From assembly GCA_903839795.1 (NCBI GenBank), contig CAIMDR010000549.1, positions 1 through 6,663 on the forward strand: a DNA stretch of 6,663 nt, read 5' to 3'. Shown here piece after piece: positions 1 to 5,781 of this stretch. The DNA is from an uncultured Methylococcaceae bacterium (lineage in GTDB: Bacteria > Pseudomonadota > Gammaproteobacteria > Methylococcales > Methylomonadaceae). Made by a program: the position numbers and the translations under genes. Below the pieces are notes generated by a model. That model made no database searches. It worked only from the letters and a program-made list of their open reading frames with translations, and was not told the DNA's origin. Position 1 is the first letter of the stretch, and every line of letters begins with the position of its first letter.

Positions 1-17
1 AACTGTAATTATTCAGT

Positions 18-39
18 CCCCCTCTTTGACAAAGAGGGG
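18..39. repeat. Perfect G/C-rich hairpin, copy 1
   Basis: Arms CCCCTCTTTG (19-28) and CAAAGAGGGG (30-39) are perfectly complementary around a single base. It is preceded by CAGTCCCCCT (14-23), which recurs identically at 71-80, so this and the next hairpin are two members of one intergenic repeat family. No gene is visible in 1-201. There is no T-run next to it, so a simple Rho-independent terminator is unlikely. Confidence 0.75.
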
Positions 40-61
40 TTAGGGGAGATTTTATTAGATA

Positions 62-96
62 AATCCCCCTCAGTCCCCCTTTTTCAAAGGGGGAGG
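62..96. repeat. G/C-rich hairpin, copy 2 of the same family
   Basis: Arms CCCCCTTT (75-82) and AAAGGGGG (86-93) pair perfectly around TTC. The 10-mer CAGTCCCCCT at 71-80 is shared with the first hairpin. The two copies lie in tandem 57 bp apart. This looks like a dispersed intergenic palindromic repeat; what spreads it cannot be told from this window. Confidence 0.7.
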
Positions 97-112
97 TGAA
101 TACTTACAAAAA

Positions 113-140
113 CTTCGTGTCCTTCGTGTCTTCGTGGTGA
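113..140 (-). repeat. CACGAAG-type short tandem repeat, copy A
   Basis: Three near-copies of a roughly 9-base unit (CTTCGTGTC, CTTCGTGT, CTTCGTGG) stand in a row. Read on the minus strand it begins CACCACGAAGACACGAAG and lies about 60 bases past the regA stop. Related copies lie at 4855-4881 and 6137-6172, each just beyond another gene end and in the same sense relative to that gene. It is too short and too regular for a CRISPR array, with no spacers. Confidence 0.75.
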
Positions 141-201
141 TTATTTTTTAAGATTTTTTTTTGAATTTACGAATATATAATCTTGATTAGCGTAAGCTGA
201 C

Positions 202-750
202 CTATTCTCTGACGGGTTTCTTATCCAGTTTTCTCTGCAAGGTACGTCGGTGCATGTTAAGTGCTCTGGCTGCGGCTGAAATATTACCCTCATGCTGCAT
301 TAATACTTTTTGCAGATGCTCCCATTCCAGGCGCTTGATGGATAACGGATTCTCACTAATCAAGACCGATGAGTCGCCTTCATTTTTATGAAGCGCACTG
401 ACAATTTCATCGGCATTGGCCGGTTTGGTTAAATAATGAATGGCACCGAGTTTTATAGCCTCAACCGCTGTGGCAATACTGGCAAACCCGGTTAGCATGA
501 CAATTTGCGTATTGTCATCCAAAGAAATCAGTTTTTTTACCAGTTCCAGGCCAGACTCATAGCCGATACGCAAATCGATTACGGCATATTCAGGAAGGCT
601 TTGTTCGGCCAGAGTCATCCCGTCTTTTACATTGGTAGCCACCAACACGTCATAATTTCTTTTTTCCAATGCGGACTTTAATACACTGCAAAAAGTTTCA
701 TCGTCATCCACGAGCAACAGCCGTGGGTTATCCGTTTCCAGGATCGTCAT
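202..750 (-). CDS. regA: RegA/PrrA/RoxR-family redox response regulator
   Basis: A 182-residue response regulator, the usual length for this family. The N-terminal receiver shows the acidic pocket D15-D17 (LLVDDDE), the phosphoacceptor D59 in AVIDLR, T87 in MLTGFAS and K109 in LTKP. A short linker leads to a C-terminal Fis-type helix-turn-helix (about 140-178) with the near-invariant family motif NMHRRTLQRKL. In alpha- and gammaproteobacteria, RegA-type proteins are phosphorylated by RegB and bind GCGNC-type dyads to control respiration, carbon fixation, nitrogen metabolism and other redox-linked genes. The ATG lies inside the 3' end of the kinase gene (23-base overlap), so the two are probably translationally coupled and co-transcribed. 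No clear Shine-Dalgarno is seen, which fits coupling. The name prrA or roxR would serve equally. Target genes cannot be read from this window. Confidence 0.95.
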   Translation of the reverse strand: MTILETDNPRLLLVDDDETFCSVLKSALEKRNYDVLVATNVKDGMTLAEQSLPEYAVIDLRIGYESGLELVKKLISLDDNTQIVMLTGFASIATAVEAIKLGAIHYLTKPANADEIVSALHKNEGDSSVLISENPLSIKRLEWEHLQKVLMQHEGNISAAARALNMHRRTLQRKLDKKPVRE

Positions 751-2110
751 TATCAGTCTCGGTATTTAAAAGGGGAAGTGTTATTTCAACACAGGCACCG
801 CCTGAATCACTATTGGATAGGTTAATTTTTCCGCCTAAGCGATTAATCGTGGAATAGGTTAAAAACAAACCTACACCGAGCCCCCGTTTTTTACTAACGA
901 CGGGTTGTTTACCGGCAAATTCAACAATATCTGAAGAAAATCCGGGGCCAAAATCCCGAATCTTGATGATTATATAATCTAAATCCCAACTTGCGTGAAA
1001 TTCTATGCCCTGCTCATTGGGAGACGCTTCGGCTGCATTATTTAAAATGTTAATCAATGAATGAGTCAACGTGCGTTCAGCAATTATTTTAGCATTGATA
1101 GCCACTTGGGGATCGATAAAAAAACTGAGTTTTGCACCCGCCTTGTGGGTTCGCCATTGCTTGATGACATCATCAAGATAATCCGTTAATAGTATCACAC
1201 CACCTGATTCGGCACGCATTTCACCTGCTGATGCCGACATAACTGACAGGGCCTCTTTGCAACGGTTAATCTGTTGTTGCATGATCAACATTTTTTCGTT
1301 CAAATCAGGGTAGCGGTGGCTAGGATACTCCTGTTCAAGCTCGTGAGCCACTATTGCAATAGTGCCCAAAGGCGTTCCCATATCGTGCGCGGCACTGGCA
1401 GCCAACGTACCCAAGGCCACAACACGCTCATCCCTTAACGCATTTTCTCTGGCTTCGGCCAAGCTTCGCTCCTGAACCCTGAGCGTTCTAGCCAACTCAA
1501 CCACAAAAAATGCAACCAAACCCGCACTGAATACAAAACCAAACCACATCCCGAACATGTGTAAACTAAAATAACTTTTATCATGCATGACATGCGTATT
1601 TTGCAGCATTCGATAAGTTTCTTCATTAGCATTTATCATGGCCGGGTCAGGCATGTGAGGCTCTATAGACGGCAAGGGAATATTAAACGCAATCAACATC
1701 GTATACAAGGAGGTGGTTAATATCACCATATACCAGGCATAAGCCTGAGGCAACATGATAGCGGTAATAATCAGGGGCAACAGAAACACCCAGGTGATTG
1801 GATTAGAAGCGCCGCCCGTCAGGTACAACAGCGCCGCAATAGTAAAGACATCAACTGATATCTGCGTAAAAATTTCCAGCTCGGTAACAGGCTCATCAGT
1901 CTCCAGACGCATTGACGTATAAAGATTAATCGCGCCTGATGATAGCACCACCAACCAAAGTTGCTGCTCCGGCAAGTTTATTTTAAGGCCATAGACGGAT
2001 AAAATAATTAATAAAACCTCGCTCAGCATCATCATATTTCTGAGTATGAAAAGCCATTTAAGGTTTTGTCGAACCGGAATCTGTGATTGTGGCGATATAT
2101 GTGTCAGCAT
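728..2110 (-). CDS. regB: RegB/PrrB/RoxS-family redox-sensing membrane histidine kinase
   Basis: An inner-membrane sensor kinase of 460 residues from the ATG at 2110. The frame stays open to a TTG at 2161, adding 17 residues, but those look unlike a family N-terminus, so the ATG is preferred; neither start has a strong ribosome site. About six membrane segments fill residues 15-210. A quinone-binding-type motif GGASNPI (99-105) follows the third; the family consensus is GGXXNPF, so the last residue differs. The H-box AAHDMGTPLGTI carries the phospho-accepting H242. C284 in INRCKEAL matches the redox-active cysteine known from Rhodobacter RegB. The ATPase domain has the N-box NILNNAAEA (about 354), DFGPGF (386) and GLGVGLFL (410). 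By family knowledge the kinase reads quinone and thiol redox state and phosphorylates RegA, encoded by the overlapping next gene. Confidence 0.94.
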   Translation of the reverse strand: MLTHISPQSQIPVRQNLKWLFILRNMMMLSEVLLIILSVYGLKINLPEQQLWLVVLSSGAINLYTSMRLETDEPVTELEIFTQISVDVFTIAALLYLTGGASNPITWVFLLPLIITAIMLPQAYAWYMVILTTSLYTMLIAFNIPLPSIEPHMPDPAMINANEETYRMLQNTHVMHDKSYFSLHMFGMWFGFVFSAGLVAFFVVELARTLRVQERSLAEARENALRDERVVALGTLAASAAHDMGTPLGTIAIVAHELEQEYPSHRYPDLNEKMLIMQQQINRCKEALSVMSASAGEMRAESGGVILLTDYLDDVIKQWRTHKAGAKLSFFIDPQVAINAKIIAERTLTHSLINILNNAAEASPNEQGIEFHASWDLDYIIIKIRDFGPGFSSDIVEFAGKQPVVSKKRGLGVGLFLTYSTINRLGGKINLSNSDSGGACVEITLPLLNTETDNDDPGNG

Positions 2111-2206
2111 TTTATTGGCTAGTTGAGGATAATTTGGAATTAAAAGGCGAGAAAGTCCCAAAGGTTATAGGCAAAAAATTAAAGTGGCAAGATGTTTTGA
2201 CTTGCG

Positions 2207-2235
2207 CTTATACCATTAAAAAGGTACTGCGACAA
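2207..2235 (-). promoter_or_regulatory. Probable sigma70-type promoter of regBA
   Basis: On the minus strand there is TTGTCG (2235-2230, 4 of 6 to the -35 consensus), a 17-base spacer, then TATAAG (2212-2207, 5 of 6 to the -10 consensus). Transcription would start near 2200, giving a leader of about 90 bases before the regB ATG at 2110. It is the best promoter match I saw in the 228-base gap between regB and msrA. Confidence 0.55.
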
Positions 2236-2244
2236 TATGTCACA
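2228..2244. promoter_or_regulatory. Candidate RegA-binding dyad (autoregulatory operator)
   Basis: The sequence TGCGACAATATGTCACA holds half-sites GCGAC and GTCAC separated by five bases. Published RegA/PrrA sites follow GCGNC, a variable gap, then GNCGC; the second half here differs at one base. It overlaps the -35 element of the proposed regBA promoter, the position expected for self-control of the operon. This is inference from motif and position only. Confidence 0.4.
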
Positions 2245-2344
2245 TTTTTATTTGTAGTATCTGTTGGTATTATTAGCCTAACTTTTAAAGCTCTTAACGA
2301 GTTTTTAGCTGAAAGTTGCGTTATATCACTCCTAATAGCCTCCA

Positions 2345-2371
2345 GGCGGTTTTTAAAACCGCCATTTTTTT
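2345..2371 (+). terminator. Terminator-like hairpin with T-run facing right
   Basis: Arms GGCGGTTTT (2345-2353) and AAAACCGCC (2355-2363) are perfectly complementary and are followed on the plus strand by A and seven Ts (2365-2371). This is a standard intrinsic terminator shape, but it points along the plus strand, where no convincing gene lies upstream. On the minus strand it lies 27 bases past the msrA stop with A-residues before it and no T-run after it, so it would serve msrA only as a 3'-end stem. Confidence 0.65.
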
Positions 2372-2389
2372 GCCTGTTTTTACCCGGTG

Positions 2390-3022
2390 TTAATCAAAAG
2401 CGACGCCTAATCCGCCCAACCCACAGTACCCCATGGGTTCTTTGGCCAAATATTGCTGATGAAAATCTTCTGCATAATAAAAAATGCCGGCGGGGATAAT
2501 CTCTGTAGTTATTTGCTTAAAACCTGCTTGCGTGAGCAAATGCTGGTAAACTTTTTTTGACATCTGCGCCTCATCGAGTTGTTGCTGGGTGTTAGTGTAA
2601 ATTCCGGAGCGATATTGCGTCCCGCTGTCATTGCCTTGCCTCATGCCCTGAGTCGGATTATGGGATGTCCAAAATAATCGAAGCAAGTCTTGGTAAGTTA
2701 TTAATAACGGATCGTAAACAACTTTTACCACTTCGTTATGCCCGGTCAAGCCGGTGCATACTTCATCATAAGTCGGGTTGGGCGTATAACCGCCGCTATA
2801 ACCCACAGCGGTACTAAAGACACCGGGTTGTTGCCAGAATTTTCGCTCAACGCCCCAAAAGCAACCCATGCCAAATACGGCCTGTTGCAAATTAGCTGGA
2901 AAAGGCGGTGCAATGGGGTTACCCGTTACAAAATGTTGATTGGTAATGCGCATTTCAGTCACTCTGCCAGGTAATGCTTGATCAGGTTCGGGTAGGGTAA
3001 GCTTTTTTGATGATAAAATCAT
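2390..3022 (-). CDS. msrA: Peptide methionine-(S)-S-oxide reductase MsrA
   Basis: A 210-residue MsrA, which reduces the S-epimer of methionine sulfoxide in proteins, normally with thioredoxin as reductant, and so repairs oxidatively damaged protein in the cytoplasm. The catalytic motif GCFWG (53-57) contains C54. Further family blocks are [16 protein letters not shown] (75-89), [19 protein letters not shown] and [11 protein letters not shown]. The resolving cysteine is C200 in GYCGLGG. E. coli MsrA has a third recycling cysteine eight residues later in GVC; here that position is alanine (GVAFD). The ATG at 3022 is chosen because the first 20 residues, ending ALPGR, line up with the E. coli N-terminus, although its ribosome site is weak. 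It is divergent from hslO across 98 bp. No targeting signal is seen. Confidence 0.96.
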   Translation of the reverse strand: MILSSKKLTLPEPDQALPGRVTEMRITNQHFVTGNPIAPPFPANLQQAVFGMGCFWGVERKFWQQPGVFSTAVGYSGGYTPNPTYDEVCTGLTGHNEVVKVVYDPLLITYQDLLRLFWTSHNPTQGMRQGNDSGTQYRSGIYTNTQQQLDEAQMSKKVYQHLLTQAGFKQITTEIIPAGIFYYAEDFHQQYLAKEPMGYCGLGGLGVAFD

Positions 3023-3120
3023 AACTTATGGTATTTTGGTGGACGAATTAAGCGAGTATTACATTTTATAGTACCGGAATTAATTATTATAACAAAGCAG
3101 TTACTGTTAACGAGAGAGTC
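3023..3120. promoter_or_regulatory. Shared divergent promoter region of msrA and hslO
   Basis: This 98-base AT-rich gap must hold both promoters. A perfect TATAAT faces msrA (3091-3086) and TATTAT faces hslO (3085-3090); a second TATAAA faces msrA (3070-3065). None has a good -35 partner at 16-18 bases, so exact starts are uncertain and an activator may be needed. I saw no heat-shock sigma32 promoter. A purine-rich stretch AGAGAG (3113-3118) just before the hslO ATG could be its ribosome site. Confidence 0.4.
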
Positions 3121-3990
3121 ATGAGAGAGCAAGATTTATTACGCCGTTTTTTATTTGAAGAGTTGGGAGTCCGGGGTGAATGGGTTAAATTAACCACCAG
3201 TTGGCAAGCGGCCAAGCAGCATCAGCAAGGCCCTTTAAATGCACAACTTCAATTAGGACAGGCGTTTGCGGCGGTGGTTATGCTATCGGCAACCATCAAA
3301 TTTAACGGATCAATAATACTTCAAGCGCAAGGTGATGGTGACTTTAAAACACTGGTTGTACAATCCACGCATGATCAAAAGATTCGCGGTTTGATCCGCA
3401 GCAATGACCACGTTCCTGAAGGGTCATTAGAAAACATGTTTGGACAAGGACGATTGGTATTAACCATTGAGCCTGATGATGCCCAACCTTATCAGGGCAT
3501 TGTGCCCCTTCAAGGTAAAAATTTGGCAGACGCCTTGCAAACTTATTTTGAGCAATCCGAGCAACTTAAAACACGGTTGTGGCTATTTGCCAATGAAACC
3601 GAGGCCGTTGGTTTGTTATTACAGGAACTACCAACGCAAAATAACGATAAGAGCGCTTGGGAACATATTGAGATACTGGCAAACACGGTTACTGAGCAGG
3701 AATTGCTGGAACTGGATTGTGAAGAGTTGTTGTATCGCTTGTTTAATGAAGATTTAGTCAGGTTGTTTGATGCCGAACCGGTTGAGTTTCGGTGCTCCTG
3801 TTCCAGGCCACGTATAGAGAGAACGCTACGTGCACTGGGCGAAGAAGAACTGGAAAGTATTTTGCTAGAGCAAGGTCGCATTGAAATAGCGTGTGAATTT
3901 TGTGGTGAGCACTATCATTTCGACCGGATTGATGTAGACGCTTTGTTATCTACAGAAGGCGTGGCCAATCCCTCTACAACACGACATTAA
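3121..3990 (+). CDS. hslO: Redox-regulated holdase chaperone Hsp33
   Basis: A 289-residue Hsp33, typical length. In reducing conditions the C-terminal four cysteines hold zinc and the protein is inactive; oxidation forms disulfides, releases zinc and unfolds the linker, turning it into an ATP-independent holdase for unfolding proteins. The N-terminal core shows conserved stretches such as GDGDFKTLVVQ, IRGL and VPLQGKNLADALQTYFEQSEQL. The zinc site is CSC (C225, C227) and CEFC (C258, C261), separated by 30 residues as in the family. C200 is an extra non-site cysteine. The ATG follows a purine-rich GAGAG. It is head to head with msrA, another protein-oxidation repair gene, and is followed after 11 bases by an AlbA_2-domain gene, probably in one operon. 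Confidence 0.96.
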   Translation: MREQDLLRRFLFEELGVRGEWVKLTTSWQAAKQHQQGPLNAQLQLGQAFAAVVMLSATIKFNGSIILQAQGDGDFKTLVVQSTHDQKIRGLIRSNDHVPEGSLENMFGQGRLVLTIEPDDAQPYQGIVPLQGKNLADALQTYFEQSEQLKTRLWLFANETEAVGLLLQELPTQNNDKSAWEHIEILANTVTEQELLELDCEELLYRLFNEDLVRLFDAEPVEFRCSCSRPRIERTLRALGEEELESILLEQGRIEIACEFCGEHYHFDRIDVDALLSTEGVANPSTTRH

Positions 3991-4001
3991 TTGACCCCAA
4001 A

Positions 4002-4829
4002 ATGAAACGATTTTTTATATTAATACTGTCACTTTGGCAGCAACGCCTGAAACTCTATGTCGTTGCCGCCCTGACAGGAGCCATTATTGGTGTTGTGGTA
4101 CTGGCTCCCAGCTACGATTATATCGATTCCAAAACGCATACCGATAGCACGGCCTCATCAATCGATTATATGTCGAGCCAGTTCAAAGAGCTTTTAAAAG
4201 GAAATGTGTTCCAAAATAGCATGATGCTGTTTTATGCAGAAATTGGCGCCATGCTGGGTTTATTAACCATTGGTCTATACAGCTTTTTACATAGGCGCTT
4301 ATTGCGTATTGAGCTGTTAAAAATGGAACTGGATAAGGATATACCGTTAATCATTCGGCAAGGCGAAGGGCCTTTACTGGAATTTAAATCATCTTTTCGC
4401 TGGGACGTGGAGCAGTCATGCACCAACCGGCAACTTGAAAGCGTGGTATTAAAGTCCTTGGCAGGGTTTCTCAATAGCCATCATGGCGGAACATTATTGA
4501 TTGGGGTGGCAGATGATGGCCGGATTGTTGGTTTGGAAAACGATTTTAAGACGCTTAAAAAGCAAAATCAGGATGGCTTTGAACAGACCCTGATGACAGC
4601 GATAGCGGCTAATCTTGGCGCTGATTTATGCACACACATTAGTATTTTGTTTCATGTCGTAGAGGCTAATGCCATTTGTAGGCTGATTGTTTTACCTTCC
4701 GATAGACCGGTATTTTTAAACCAGGGAAACGCACCCAAACTGTTTCTTAGAACGGGGGGTGGAACGCGGGATTTAAACATTCAGGAGGCGCTGGAGTTTG
4801 CGCCCATTCGCTGGAAAAGAGCCAATTAG
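4002..4829 (+). CDS. Membrane-anchored AlbA_2 (Schlafen AAA_4-like) domain protein
   Basis: A 275-residue protein of unknown role. Two hydrophobic segments (about 17-36 and 75-96) flank a 38-residue polar loop, and a basic stretch HRRLLR (97-102) follows, predicting a hairpin in the inner membrane with the rest in the cytoplasm. Residues 115-265 match the AlbA_2/divergent AAA_4 family: EGPLLEFKSSF, then GFLNSHHGGTLLIGVADDGRIVGLE, then LFLRTGGGTRDLN. Such domains are found in Schlafen-like and putative nucleic-acid-binding proteins. No Walker A ATPase motif and no separate helix-turn-helix or nuclease domain is visible. The start lies 11 bases after hslO with no clear Shine-Dalgarno, so translation may depend on hslO. 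Domain assignment is fairly sure; any function in RNA or DNA binding at the membrane is inference. Confidence 0.85.
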   Translation: MKRFFILILSLWQQRLKLYVVAALTGAIIGVVVLAPSYDYIDSKTHTDSTASSIDYMSSQFKELLKGNVFQNSMMLFYAEIGAMLGLLTIGLYSFLHRRLLRIELLKMELDKDIPLIIRQGEGPLLEFKSSFRWDVEQSCTNRQLESVVLKSLAGFLNSHHGGTLLIGVADDGRIVGLENDFKTLKKQNQDGFEQTLMTAIAANLGADLCTHISILFHVVEANAICRLIVLPSDRPVFLNQGNAPKLFLRTGGGTRDLNIQEALEFAPIRWKRAN

Positions 4830-4854
4830 CAAGGGCGTCACGAATTTTCTTATT

Positions 4855-4881
4855 CACCACGAAGGCACGAAGAACACGAAG
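4855..4881 (+). repeat. CACGAAG-type short tandem repeat, copy B
   Basis: The plus strand begins CACCACGAAGGCACGAAG here and adds a third unit, ACACGAAG. It begins 25 bases after the stop of the AlbA_2 gene. Its minus-strand reading matches copy A at 113-140 at nearly every base, including the flanking GGTGA. Like copies A and C it reads CACGAAG in the direction of the upstream gene. Confidence 0.75.
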
Positions 4882-4923
4882 AAAAACAAATAAAAATTCG
4901 TGCTCTTGTAGTCGAGTGCCTGT

Positions 4924-4952
4924 GTCGGGTTACGGCTAGCGCCTAACCCGAC
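4924..4952. repeat. Hairpin repeat between convergent genes
   Basis: Arms GTCGGGTTA (4924-4932) and TAACCCGAC (4944-4952) pair perfectly, with an inner GGC/GCC stem (4934-4936, 4941-4943) closing a TAGC loop. It lies between two convergent genes and could stop transcripts from both sides, but it has no T-run. Its form is that of a dispersed intergenic repeat. Confidence 0.6.
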
Positions 4953-4992
4953 CAAACTCCAGCCGCAGTATTATATTATTATGATGCTTAAC

Positions 4993-5403
4993 TTAATGGC
5001 TAACTTGGGCAATCCAGTCTTGCAGGTTGTAATAATTGGTGATGCGGGCCACTTTGTTGTCACGGATTTCAAAAAACGCACCTGCGGGTAAGTGATATTT
5101 TTGTCCGTTTGCAGTTGGCAGACCTTCATCAGTTTTAATATATTCGCCCAATACCACAAATTCAGCAGCGGCGCGTTTGCCATCGGCTGTCGCCATAATG
5201 ACCATATCAACCAGTTGTTCTTTGTAATTAAAGTTCATGCACGCCATGAACTGGGTAAAGGCTTCTTTGCCAATTTCCCGTTTGCCTTGATTGATGTCAT
5301 GGATCACATCATCAGTGAGCAAATTTAAAAAAGTCTCCATATCGCCGCCATTAAAAGCCGCATAGTAGTTTTCTACCAAGTTAATACTGTCTTGTTGATT
5401 CAT
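4993..5403 (-). CDS. SnoaL/NTF2-fold protein, ketosteroid isomerase-related
   Basis: A 136-residue single-domain protein of the cone-shaped NTF2/SnoaL fold, cytoplasmic with no signal peptide. The N-terminal helix pattern YYAAFNGGDMETFLNLLTDD and the VIHDINQGKREIGKEAF stretch, then AEFVVLGEYI, LPAGAFFEIRDNKVARITNYYN and LQDW, match a conserved group annotated as steroid delta-isomerase-related. True ketosteroid isomerase activity is not implied, since the fold serves many enzymes and binding proteins; D36 and H35 are polar residues that could line the pocket. It is alone on its strand, convergent with the AlbA_2 gene. The ATG at 5403 follows a modest GGA. Family assignment is firm, the substrate is unknown. 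Confidence 0.88.
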   Translation of the reverse strand: MNQQDSINLVENYYAAFNGGDMETFLNLLTDDVIHDINQGKREIGKEAFTQFMACMNFNYKEQLVDMVIMATADGKRAAAEFVVLGEYIKTDEGLPTANGQKYHLPAGAFFEIRDNKVARITNYYNLQDWIAQVSH

Positions 5404-5414
5404 ATTTTTCCAAA

Positions 5415-5444
5415 TTTATAAGTTAGTAATATTATCATTGTCAA
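5415..5444 (-). promoter_or_regulatory. Candidate promoter of the SnoaL-like gene
   Basis: On the minus strand a perfect TTGACA (5444-5439) is followed after 18 bases by TATAAA (5420-5415). The predicted start near 5408 leaves only about five bases before the ATG at 5403, so either the transcript is nearly leaderless or a different -10 in the AT-rich spacer is used. Confidence 0.45.
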
Positions 5445-5510
5445 TGAAAAGCACGAAAACCAAAAGTAAACACTTCCAAGCGACACGATAAACAGTTATC
5501 TTTGTGAGAC

Positions 5511-5553
5511 AAGATTGCAAACCTCCGAGCTGCGTGGAGTTTTTATGCATCTT
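5511..5553. repeat. Imperfect hairpin in gene-free region
   Basis: AAGAT (5511-5515) pairs with ATCTT (5549-5553), then GCA with TGC and CTCC (5523-5526) with GGAG (5536-5539), giving about 14 pairs with small bulges around a 9-base loop. The surrounding 5404-5689 has no gene that I can support. This could be part of a structured RNA or a decayed mobile element; I do not recognise a known riboswitch core. Confidence 0.3.
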
Positions 5554-5599
5554 TCAGCTACCTACTTTAGACGGGAAGGCTATCAACTTAACACTTGAC

Positions 5600-5632
5600 A
5601 GACCTGGCAGGTTTTATAAACCTGCCAGGTCT
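5600..5632. repeat. Perfect 15-bp-arm palindrome
   Basis: Arms AGACCTGGCAGGTTT (5600-5614) and AAACCTGCCAGGTCT (5618-5632) are perfectly complementary around TAT. It is the strongest palindrome in the window. There is no T-run after it on either strand. A MITE-like or REP-like dispersed element is the likeliest identity; an operator or cruciform is possible. Confidence 0.75.
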
Positions 5633-5689
5633 AATTTCGGTATTTTTGTCTCGGCTAAAGTGGACAACCCATCCTTCATTTGATCGTGA

Positions 5690-5779
5690 TTATTCTTCCG
5701 ATAGCTTATAGACGGCAAACAACAACAATGCAGCCGTTAACACCGCTATACCAATAATTGCAAGTAAACCCATTAGCAT
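5690..5779 (-). CDS. 29-residue single-span membrane protein
   Basis: I do not recognise this gene. It encodes a peptide beginning MLMGLLAIIGIAVL and ending VYKLSEE: one hydrophobic segment covering about residues 3-23 and a short charged tail. The ATG at 5779 is preferred over the longer open frame because AAGGAG (5793-5788) stands eight bases before it, and it starts two bases after the stop of the gene above; the Shine-Dalgarno lies inside that gene. This arrangement strongly suggests translation together with the upstream two-span protein and a shared membrane function. Small single-span subunits such as KdpF or CydX have this build, but the sequence does not match either as I know them. 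No homolog can be named. Confidence 0.6.
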   Translation of the reverse strand: MLMGLLAIIGIAVLTAALLLFAVYKLSEE

Positions 5780-5781
5780 AA

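Noticed and set aside
2111..2161. Longer regB start at the TTG
   Set aside because: Needs a rare start codon without a ribosome site and adds 17 residues not typical of the family; kept only as an alternative.
2083..2499. 138-codon plus-strand open frame spanning regB start and msrA end
   Set aside because: It overlaps two well-supported genes on the opposite strand, runs straight through the terminator hairpin, and its product has no recognisable domain or ribosome site.
3543..3881. Serine-rich 112-codon minus-strand open frame
   Set aside because: Antisense shadow of hslO; its composition is explained by the codons of the real gene.
5500..5590. Resemblance to a cyclic-di-GMP riboswitch because of GCAAACC
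   Set aside because: Only this short piece matches; the GAAA tetraloop hairpin and the CGCAAAGCC core are absent, and no gene follows on that strand.
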